From Mrakia gelida (taxonomy: Eukaryota > Basidiomycota > Tremellomycetes > Cystofilobasidiales > Mrakiaceae), in assembly GCA_024345305.1 (NCBI GenBank), contig BRON01000006.1, positions 1,364,001-1,428,000 of the forward strand: a stretch of 64,000 nt of DNA. Reading direction: 5' to 3'. The notes under the pieces were generated by a model, which was given only the letters and a program-made list of their open reading frames with translations, searched no databases and was not told the DNA's origin. Below, in pieces: positions 1-9,514 of this stretch; the first letter of the stretch is position 1, and each line of letters opens with the position of its first letter. The translations under genes and the position numbers were made by a program.

Positions 1-87
1 CTTCGCCGCATGCTTCCCTCGTTCTTCTAGCTCTGGAGCTGACCTCACCTTTCCCTTCCTACGGTCCCCGCTCTTTCCTTCTCCCAG

Positions 88-109
88 ATACATCACCCTC
101 GTCCTCTAA
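88..109 (+). CDS. Possible terminal exon of a gene entering from the left
   Basis: Bases 36-87 look like the tail of a plus-strand intron: a GAGCTGACC branch site, then a pyrimidine-rich run ending in CCCAG. Reading on from 88 in one frame gives Y-I-T-L-V-L and a TAA at 107-109. The other two frames stay open longer, so the end is not certain. It would be convergent with the gene that stops at 587. Only the last residues lie inside the window, so no function can be given. Confidence 0.25.
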
Positions 110-219
110 ATCAACCCTCAAACCCTCGCCCTCGCAACTCGACGCGTTCCCCGTCAGCAATCATCACGACCAGACCCAGACTCACATCTCAGCGTCCAAA
201 CTCACCTATCAATATATAC

Positions 220-586
220 CTAAGACAAGAAGATGGCATGGACTTCTCTCTCTCGCTCTTCGCTCTTCCCTCTCACCTTAACCCGAGCTCGCAAGAAGTA
301 GGACGACGCGTCGCCCTCACCTCGCTCTTCCACCTTCTTCTTTCTCACCAGCCGCAGATCAGGCCCGAGTGGAACCATCTCCGAAGAAACCAACCTAGAA
401 CTTAAAAGGCAAAGCTTCCAATGGTCCAACCTCTCCCTTCGCCTCAGCTCGTCGACTCCAACCCGCCTCCCTCCCGTCTTCCTCCTCGCCAGCCCTCCCA
501 AACCGCTCACCCACCCTTCCCCTCCCCACCTTTTCCCTCCTCGCCCCTCCCCTTCCCCCTTCTCCCCCCCACACACCCCTCCTCCC
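220..586 (-). other. 3' flank of the acidic protein gene with an intron-like donor
   Basis: About 370 bases without a gene I can support. An open minus-strand frame runs through it, but after the predicted stop of the gene at 587. At 304-320 the minus strand reads GTGAGGGCGACGCGTCG, the same donor plus palindrome seen in true introns of this genome. It could be a 3' UTR intron or an alternative last exon. Confidence 0.3.
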
Positions 587-2577
587 TCAAAGCTCCCTAA
601 AAACCCGCCACCCCTTCCTCTTATACCCCTCCAAAACCTCACACAACCCAACATGCTCGTGCCACCTCAGCTTCACCCCTCCTTCCTCCTCCATTTCCTC
701 CCTAAGCAGCCCAAAGGCCTCTCCACAGACGCATCGGTCCTCTCGCGAGAGGAGCAGCTGCTTGGTTCCGAAGGGGGGTGAGGCGGGTTGATCGTGGTTT
801 GAAGAGTGCGAGCCGGAGGTTGGGGAGAGAGCTTGTGAGAGGGGGTGGGAGGGTCGGGCGGCTTTGGCTTTGCCTTTGGGTGAGTGAGAGGAGTTGGCGT
901 CGGTGGGGTTGTTGTCGTTGGCGAGGAAAGGGTTCTTTGCGTTTGCCGCCTGGGAGAGGAAGTTGGGGAGGAGGTTTCGGCGGGGGTAGGGACGGGCTTC
1001 TGTTGAAAGCGGAGGGTGAAGAGGGAGGAGAGGGTGTTAGCCGGGGTAGACGGTAAGGGAACGAGAAGGAGAAGAGGGGGGAGGGGCGAGGAGGTGAGAG
1101 GGAGGGGGGAGCGAGCGAGTGAGCGACGGGACGACGCGAAACGGAAACTTCAAGACTCACCGAAAGAATCCTCTGAGTTCCCAAACTGCTTCTCCATCCC
1201 CTCCGTATCATCAGCAGGCAACTCCTCGTGTTCGGCATCAAGAAGGACTCGACTCTTTGCTCCCTCCTCTCCCTCCTGACCCTCCTCCTCCTCGTCGGTA
1301 TCCTCCATCGCGTCGTTCGCCTCCTCCTCTTCCTCGCCTCCAGCAGCACCAGCACCATCGACCTCCTCGGATCCAACTCGCTCAACTTCAACTCGATCAT
1401 CATCCCCATCCTCCTCGTCCCCTCCCATCTCTTCCTCCTCCTCGTCGCTCCCTGGAACGATGATCAACAAGCCCCCCTCGTCGTCGTCCTCGTCGTCCAT
1501 CATCGCCATCTCAGCATCAGCGTCGGCGTCCCTCAGCTCCGCCTCCAGCTCGTTCTTGCCCATCTCCAGCGCCTCTCGCCTATCCATTTCCGAAGAGGAA
1601 GTCCCAGGAACGAGGACGGCCACGGACGACTTCGTTGAGACGTGAGCTCGGTCGCCGTTTGGTTTGGCTGAGGTGGGAGCAGCGGCGAGGACGGTGGAGG
1701 TTGAGGTAGAGGATGCTGTGTGAGAGTGGGAGTGGGAAGAAGATTGAGCCGCGTTGGTGAGGGTGGAGGTGGATCCTGTTTCGTACGAATCGAAGAGAAG
1801 GAGAGAGGTCAGTGAAGGAGCGAGAGGGAGGAGAGGCAGTGGCGAGCGAAACCAACGAACGGATGGGTTTCTTGGATGTCGTCCCTCCTGCTGTTCTCGA
1901 AGTACTGAGACGAGCTCTGGAAGTCGAAGAGGCTCGAGGTTTCCTTCCTCCCGTGGTCTTCGTCGTTGTCGTAGTAGCAGCTTGAACAAAGAAAGAAAGG
2001 AGAGAAGGTGAGCTCGAGCTCTCTCTCCCTCCCTCCCGCTCCACCGACTCGAGATGGGAAGCTCACCTCTTCCCTTTCCCTTTCCCTTCTTCTTCGTCGC
2101 AGTCGCTTGGATCTCCTCCTCCTCCTCTTCCACCTCGTCCGCCTCCAGTGGAATTCTCTCCTGCTCTTCGTCGTCCGACTCTTGTTCGTCTGAATCTACG
2201 ACCCTCGCTCCCTTCTTGACCTTCTTCCTCCCCGTTTCGACGATGTTCGCTCCTCCTCCTCGAGCCTTCTTCTTGGAAACAGTCGTTTCGACATCTCGGG
2301 TGGAGGAAGGAGCTGCTGCGGAAGAGTATATACACACTCCGTCAGCTCTCTGAAGAAGAAGAAGCGAAGAACGAACGCAAGGTCCATCAAACTGACCTCT
2401 CTTCTTCCCTCGAATCGTTCCTGAAGGATCCTCGTTCTCGTCTCCTCCAGCAAGTTGCTGAGAAGAAACCGTCGCTCGTCGAGAAGCACGAGAGGTGGGG
2501 ACCTTCGTACGAGGTGTGGGAGCAGCGGAGGAAGAGGAGGGTTGAGTTCCGGTGGCGATGGAGAGTCGAGTTCGCAT
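587..2577 (-). CDS. Acidic, probably nuclear protein with C-terminal CxC...HxH...C motif (525 aa, 5 exons)
   Basis: Exons read 2577-2397, 2315-2067, 1980-1861, 1775-1161 and 999-587; they sum to 1578 nt, so the frame closes at TGA. The N-terminus is basic and Ser/Thr-rich (MRTRLSIATG...). It is followed by a K/R-rich stretch with KKKGKGKGR, a long Asp/Glu-rich middle (about residues 230-390) and a Ser/Asn/Pro-rich linker. Near the end, RCVCGEAFGLLREE followed about ten residues on by RWHEHVGLC gives Cys-x-Cys, Cys/His spacing suggestive of a zinc site. I do not recognise the family. Charge blocks and the lysine tracts suggest a chromatin or nuclear role (inference). It is divergent from POL3, with a 0.8-kb shared promoter. 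The start ATG at 2577 is the first in frame. Confidence 0.7.
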
Positions 2578-3408
2578 CGAGAGAGGGAAAAAGAGATGGT
2601 GGAGGTTAGGGGAGCGAGGAGGTGAAGGGAGGGCAAGGCAAGGAACCAGAACGTCGACGGCCGAGAGGGAGGAGGAGGGATGGTTGTCAGGGAGGGCTTT
2701 TGATGATAGAGTGTCAGGCAGGTGAGAAGAAGCGAAAGGAGAGTGTCGCGGTCCCCATCTTTGCTTCCCTCGCAGAAAAGAGGCTGGAGGGTGACAAGGG
2801 AGCGACGCGTCGAATGGAGAGCCGCCGAGAACGCGATTGGCTTCCCCTTGACCACGAACTGGAAAAGGGCCGCCTTCGGAGGGGATATTTGAATATCAAG
2901 AGTTTTGATCTGCTGAAACCAGAACGACGGGAGGAAAGGAGCGGGTCGAGAGAAAACGACGACGCGTCGACTCACCTTCAGTTGGCGCTCTCATCGTCCT
3001 CTTCTAGCTCCTCGGATCCTGAACTACGACACCACCTAGGTAAAAGCTTCGACCTCTTTCCTTCGATCTTCTGCTGCTGGCTCTTCTTCATCTCTATTCT
3101 TCTCCCCAGCGCGTTCTCGTTCGTCCCCCTCCTCCTGTCGAACGCAGGACGGAAAACTTTCCTTTCTTTCCCAAACCTTCCACTCTTGTCGCGCCAGTAT
3201 CCTCTTGATGTTCTTATCTGCCACAGCCCTGTCCACCCTAAAGTCTACGAAACGAGCCAATCCCCCGACTCGGAAACTCAGTCACGCTCGATCACGTCGC
3301 GTCCAACTTCGAAGCTCATTTTCGTTTCCCTCCCCTCCTCCTTCTCTCTCTCCCTCTCACTCACCCACGCTTTCCTTCTCTTTCTCTCTTCCCTTCCACT
3401 CTCTCGCG
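2578..3408. promoter_or_regulatory. Divergent promoter between the acidic protein gene and POL3
   Basis: 831 bases separate the two start codons. Two exact CGACGCGTCG palindromes lie at 2803-2812 and 2960-2969, each containing ACGCGT, the MluI cell-cycle box bound by MBF in yeasts, about 600 and 440 bases upstream of the POL3 ATG. The second is also placed just inside a possible minus-strand 5' UTR intron (2975-2913, GTGAGTCGACGCG...TTTCAG). MBF control of POL3 is known in ascomycete yeasts; here it is inference, since the same palindrome is common in introns. Confidence 0.4.
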
Positions 3409-6400
3409 ATGGAAGCCTCCACCTCCACAGCAGCCAAGAACGGCTCTTCCTCATCCTCTTCGTGCGTCCTTCTCTCTTTCGCTCTCGAACTCATCAGTCC
3501 ATCCATTCATCCTCGTCGACCTTCCGAGCTGACTCCTCCTCCTCCTCCCTTCCCCTCCTTCTCCCCTCGCTCCCCTCCTTGTGCCTCCTCTCTCATAGTC
3601 ACCTCGTCGAATCTACCCTCGTCTCTACCACCACGACTGCTCCCTCCTCTCCTCCTGCGAACAAGAAGCGACGAATCGATGGGAAGGGGAAAGGGAAGGA
3701 GAAGCAGGAGAGCTTTGCGGACGTGTTGGAGAGGTTGGACGAACAGGGAACAGGGGACAGTGAGTCACACGCGATTTTTTTTTTGTCCTTTGGAGCAGCG
3801 AGGGGGAGTGTGCGTTGAGGCGGAGAGGGAGCTGCAGGGAGGGAGGGGGAATGGGTCGAAGGGAGAGCAGGGAAGGGAGGGAGGAGGTGAGATTGAAGGA
3901 AGGTCGAGGCGACCTTCACTTGGAGATTGTCTTTCAAGCAAGCCTCTATGCCTTTCAGAGGCTGGAAGTGATTCTCTGTATACAATCCATCATGTTCCCT
4001 CTCTCCTAGAAAAAGAACGAGCTCAAACAAACCCTCTTTCGACCCAAACCACCAACTCCTTCGCGTTCTCCTTAATCAGCTCCACCCTCCTTCCCCTTGA
4101 GCTCTCCATTCTGACCACTCCCCTTCCTTTCGCTCCAGACTCAGCGTCAGTGAATCAACAGACCTGGGCTCGACCTGCTCCCCCCGTTCTCGACTTTAAC
4201 AAGGATTCCATAGGTTAGTCCAAGCTCTCGTCTCGTTCTCTCTCCACCACCCCCCACCTGCTTCGAAAGCTCACCATCTCCCCTCCCTTCCCTCTCGCTC
4301 GCCTCTCCAGTCTTCCAGCAAATCGACATCGAAGAGTACCTCGAACCAGGAGCTGGGCCTTCTCTTCGAATCTTCGGAGTCACTCAGGTACGTTGGATTT
4401 TGACGGCCTCCCAGTGGTGGAGCAGAAGGAAGGGCGAAGGAGGGTGAGCTCGAGCTTGAAGCTGATCATCCTCGTTCTGTCCTTTGCCAGGCCGGAAACT
4501 CCCTTCTTCTCCACGTCAACTCCTTCTCCCCTTACCTCTACGTCGCTGCTCCCAGAGGATTCGTCAACGAGGACTGTAAAGCTTTCACTGAGGCTGTTAA
4601 CGTGAGTTCCGTTCCCTCCCTCCCTTCCCTCGTTCGACTCGAGCTGACCATCTCTCGTCGCTTCCTCTCTTTCCTCGCCTCTGTTTGTTGTTTTCTCCCC
4701 AACGACATAGTCGGCCATCAACAACGGTCGATCAGTCATCAACACCAAGGTCCAGATGAAGAGGTCCCTCTGGGGATACAAGGGAGATGCGTCGGTCCCG
4801 TTCTTGAAGATCACGTTGGTGGACCCGAAGATGATTCCTAGGATACGAGATGAGTCCCACTCCCTCCTCTCTATTTTCTGAGCCTTCCTGGTATTCGGGT
4901 TTGCGCGGGGAAAGGGGAAACCAAACGTTGAAGAACCGACGAGCTGACATCCCACCCTCGCTTCGTTTCTCTCCTTCGTCTCGGCTTGGACCTCTTTCAC
5001 GGATCTTCGAGCGAGGAGAGTTCCAGTTCAGAGACATGTTTAACGGACCCATCTCGTCGTACGAGAGCAACATCGCTTACACGCTTCGGTTCATGATTGA
5101 CAACAAGGTGAGTTAGACGACGAGCGAGGAGACGCGTCGAGCGACGATGGCAGGGAAGGAGATGCAAGGCGGACGAGGAGTGAGAGAGCTGATCGTTTCG
5201 TCTCTGTGCTGGTTGGAAACAGATCACCGGAATGAACTGGCTGGAGGTCCCTGCTAAGAAGTACGAGCTTCGAACGAACAACAGGAAGGTCTCAAGGTGT
5301 CAGATCGAGTTGGACTGCAAGTGCGTGCTTATCTCTCGTCGTGCTTTCTTCTTCCATTCCCTCGTCGACTCTTCACTGACCTCCGTATCTTCTCCATCAG
5401 AGCCGAAGACCTCATCTCTCACGCTCCCGAAGGAGAATGGTCGACCCTCGCTCCTCTTCGAATCCTCAGTTTCGATATCGAGTGCGCTGGGAGGAAGGGA
5501 ATCTTCCCTGAGGCAACGGTCGATCCAGTCATCCAGATCGCCAACATGGTCACCAGGCAAGGTCAGTAGACATCTCTCCTCTGCTGGTTCCCCGGATCCG
5601 TCGTCGTTCGAACTCAAGCTGACCTCTTCTTCGTCTCCGCGTCGCAGGCGAATCGAAACCCTTCATCCGAAACGTATTCACCCTCAACACCTGCGCTCAC
5701 ATCGTCGGTTCTCAAGTCCTCGAGTTCAAGGCCGAGGAGAAGCTTCTCCAGAGCTGGGCAGACTTCGTCGAAGAGGTCGATCCAGACATGGTTATCGGTT
5801 ACAACACGACCAACTTCGATTTCCCTTACCTCCTCGATCGTGCCAAAGCGCTGAAGGTCAACAAGTTTCCCTACCTCGGACGACTCCTCAGTGCGTACTA
5901 TCTCCCTTTTTCTCGCCTCGTATGACGGAGACGCGAGGACCTGACTGACTCGTCGCGTTGACCTCGTCGTCGCTTCGATTCTTTCAGACGTCAAGACGGA
6001 AGCCAAAGACGCTCACTTCAGTTCGAAAGCCTACGGAAACCGAGACTCCAAGAACATCAACCTCGATGGACGACTTCAACTCGATATCCTCGCCGTCATG
6101 CAACGAGACTACAAGCTTCGATCCTACACCCTCAACGCCGTCTGCGCTCAGTTCCTCGGCGAGCAGAAGGAGGAGGTTCATTACTCGATCATCACGGAGC
6201 TTCAGAACGGAACGGACGAGTCGAGGAGGAGGTTGGCAGTGTATTGTTTAAAAGTGAGTCGAGTAACCCACTCTGGAACGGAAAGCGAAGGAGGATCGAG
6301 GCTGACCTCGACGCGACTTTCCCTCGTCCAGGACGCGTACCTCCCTCAACGACTCATGGACAAGCTCATGTGTTTCGTCAACTACACTGAGATGGCTCGA

Positions 6401-9183
6401 GTCACTGGAGTGCCTTTCAACTACCTTCTCGCTCGAGGTCAGCAGATCAAGGTCGTCTCCCAGCTCTACAGGAAAGCGAACGAGGACGGATACGTCGTTC
6501 CTTCGGTCAAGACGGAAGGTCAGTCTTCGCTCCTCTCTCGAACTTCCTCTCTCGAGTTCGACCTGACCCTGTCTCGCTCTTCTGACTTCGCCCTCTACAG
6601 GATCCGACGAGCAGTACGAAGGAGCCACCGTTATCGAACCCATTCGAGGATACTACGACGTCCCCATCGCCACCCTCGATTTCGCCTCCCTCTACCCTTC
6701 CATCATGATGGCTCACAACCTCTGCTACACCACTCTCGTCGACAAGAGGACCATCGACGAACTCGGACTCGTCAAGGACGACGACTACATCCTTACTCCC
6801 AACAACGGTTCGTCTCTCGTTCCTTCCTCGACTTCGTGGAGGGAAGACGCGTCGCTGATTTGACTTCGCTGTTTCAACAGACTTCTTCGTGACGACCAAG
6901 AGGAGGAAGGGACTGCTCGCTATTGTTCTTGAGGATCTTCTTTCGGCGAGGAAGAAGGCGAAGGCGGACTTGAAGGTCGAGAAGGATCCGTTCAAGCGAG
7001 CAGTGTTGGATGGTCGACAGCTAGCTTTGAAGGTTCGTCCTGCTCTCTTTCCCTTCGAGCTCTTCGCGCCCTGACTTCCTTGCCTTCTTCTCTCTGACAG
7101 ATCAGTGCCAACTCGGTCTACGGATTCACTGGAGCGACGGTCGGAAAGCTGCCTTGTCTCGCCATCTCGTCGAGTGTGACGGCGTACGGACGACAGATGA
7201 TTGAGATGACGAAACAGGTTCGCTTTCTTCTCGTTTTTTCTTGTCTTCCGTCGAAGAAGAGAGCTGACCCGGTTGCAACCTTTCACAGGAGGTCGAGAGT
7301 CAATACAGCATCGAGAACGGAGCCAAGTACGACGCGAAAGTCATCTATGGAGACACCGATTCCGTCATGGTCAAGTTTGGTTGCCCTGATCTCGAGACAG
7401 CCATGGCTCTTGGTTCGTCCCCTTTCGGACTCCCCTCTCTGTCCCTCGAGCGACCACAAACTGACTCTTCCTTCGCGTTCGCCTTCAAAACGAAACAGGA
7501 TCCGAAGCCGCCGATCTCGTCTCTCAGAAGTTCACAGCTCCCATCAAGCTCGAGTTCGAGAAGGTCTACTTCCCCTACCTTCTCATCAACAAGAAGCGTT
7601 ACGCTGGACTCTACTGGACGAGACCGGACAAGTACGACAAAATGGACACGAAGGGAATCGAGGTTCGCTCATTCGCTTTTTTCTCTTCTTTCTTCGGCTC
7701 GAGCTGATCAGTCCCTCCTCTCTCCTTCGTTTCACAGACCGTTCGACGAGATAACTGTCGTCTAGTTCAGACGGTCATCGAGACGTGCTTGCACAAAATG
7801 CTGATCGATCGAGACGTCAAGGGAGCTGAGGAGTGAGTCTCGTTCATCTTCGCGCGTCGACTCGGACTTTACCAACGCTTCTCGACCCTCTCCGAACCAG
7901 GTACACCAAACAGGTCATTTCGGATCTCCTGCAGAACAAGGTCGACATGTCTCAGCTCGTCATCACGAAGGCTCTCGCGAAAGCTGGTTCGTTTCGTTTT
8001 CGCGTTCGCGTCTCGCTTGCCCGCTTCGAACGACCTTGCTGATTTCGCCCGTCCCTCCCGCTCCCTCAGACTACGCCAACAAGCAAGCTCACGTCGAACT
8101 CGCCGCTAGGATGAAGATCCGAGATGCTGGTGAGTCGCCCTTTCCTCTTCCTGGGTCGATCTTCCTCTCGGTCGATCTGATGCGTGGTCTTCCTTCCCTC
8201 TTCAGGTTCTGCACCTGCGCTCGGAGATCGAGTAGCCTACGTCATCATCAAAGGAATCAAGGGTATGGTCTCTCTTTCTCTCCTTTTTCTCCTTCCCTCG
8301 AAAGACGACCGAACTGACACTCGTTTCGCCGTTTCTCAGGTGCCGCCGCCTACGACAAGTCTGAGGACCCGATCTACGTCCTCGAGAACAACATCCCCAT
8401 CGACACAGCCTACTATCTCGAGAATCAACTCTCCAAACCTCTCATGAGGATCTTCGAGCCGATTCTGGGCTCGAAAGCCAGCTCGCTTTGTGAGTCTCCC
8501 CTCGCCTCTTCGTCCAGCCTCGTCCTCATCCTTCGTCCCCGAGACTGACTCACGCTCGGTCGTATCTTGTTGGGATCCCCAGTGGCTGGAGAGCATACGA
8601 GGACGATCAGTATCGCTACTCCGACGATCGGGGGGCTGATGAAGTTTGCGGTGAGGACGGTGACCTGTTTGGGGTGCAAGACTCCTTTGAAGACGGCGAA
8701 CAAGGGTGAGTTTCGTCGCTTCCTGCTCTTCCCTTCTGCGTGAGTGGCGACTGACGATATCCTTTGACTCTCAACTTGCAGATGGAGCCGTGTGCAACAA
8801 CTGTCGACCTCGGATAGGAGAGCTTTACCAGAAGCAGGTTCGTTTCCGTTTCTCTCCCTCCTGTTCCCTCTTCCCGTCCCTTCCCTTCTCTCCTCTTCCC
8901 ATTCCATCAGCTCCTACCTCCATCCCTCGTCTTCGTCACTGACCTCGTCTCTCTTCCTCCTCGCGTTCTCCCATCCCTCCCTCAGCTCGTCCAAACCTCA
9001 GCCCACCAAATCAACTTCTCTCGACTCTGGACCCAATGCCAACGATGCCAAGGGTCGCTTCACCAGGATGTTCTCTGCTCGAGCAAAGATTGCCCAATCT
9101 TTTACATGAGGAAGAAGGCTCAGAAGGACGTTGGGGACGCGATGGCCACGCTCGATCGGTTCGATAAGGAGAAGGAGTGGTGA
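3409..9183 (+). CDS. POL3: DNA polymerase delta catalytic subunit (1088 aa, 25 exons)
   Basis: Family B replicative polymerase for lagging-strand synthesis and repair, acting in the nucleus with PCNA. Twenty-five exons (3409-3461, 3600-3759, 4139-4213, 4311-4387, 4491-4601, 4711-4849, 5001-5107, 5223-5320, 5401-5561, ... 8986-9183) sum to 3267 nt, giving 1088 aa; the yeast protein has 1097. Exonuclease motif I is [15 protein letters not shown] and motif II is [19 protein letters not shown]. Polymerase motif A is [20 protein letters not shown], motif B is [12 protein letters not shown] and motif C is [11 protein letters not shown]. The C-terminus carries the CysA pairs (CLGC...CNNC) and CysB (CQRC...C...C), the 4Fe-4S site. 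The N-terminus has a basic [12 protein letters not shown] nuclear-signal-like tract. The intron at 4850-5000 appears to be AT-AC rather than GT-AG. Confidence 0.97.
4850..5000 (+). other. Probable AT-AC intron in POL3
   Basis: The exon before ends in CGAG, then ATGAGTCCC; the intron ends in CTCTTTCAC, then GGATCTTCGAG. Removing 4850-5000 yields IPRIR joined to [14 protein letters not shown], a conserved stretch of polymerase delta (human has a matching RLLEQG). The whole 3267-nt CDS then closes in frame. No GT-AG pair I tried preserves both frame and conserved residues. The donor is the usual GTGAGT with G1 changed to A, and the acceptor is CAG changed to CAC: a U2-type AT-AC pattern. A GAGCTGAC branch site lies about 55 bases before the acceptor. 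Confidence 0.75.
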
Positions 9184-9514
9184 GAAGCAGACGGGTCGAG
9201 TTTGTTGAGTTGGTTTTTGGTTCCCGAGTCTATCTTATCTTTCGTTACGAGTTACCCTTTCTTTTTCAGCCTCTTCGCATGCTTCTTTCCTTCTTTTTTC
9301 GAGTGCAGTCTGGTCTTCGTCAGCTCGATTTACTCGACGCGTCACGTCTCCAGCTCGCGAGAAGTCGTTTCTCTCACTTTCTCCGTCGATCCTTCCGTCT
9401 CGGCCTGGTAAGGTCTAAGCTACAGTCCATATCAGTCCACTTGCTAACCAAAATTTAGGAGAACCTGCACCTCGACTCGTCTCGTCCCTCCTCGTCGTGT
9501 CGATCGATTCAGAC
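9184..9514. other. Convergent 3' intergenic region, POL3 / metalloprotease
   Basis: 331 bases between two converging stop codons. It holds one CGACGCGTCA at about 9336-9345. I see no reading frame with gene-like codon use, and no RNA gene. Confidence 0.5.

Noticed and set aside
1150..2577. Continuous 475-codon minus-strand frame as one exon
   Set aside because: It contains at least three clear introns; splicing gives better codon use and a frame that closes with the C-terminal Cys/His exon.
2622..3818. 398-codon plus-strand frame overlapping the POL3 leader
   Set aside because: Only its last third (POL3 exon 2) is real coding sequence; the rest covers the divergent promoter and intron 1.
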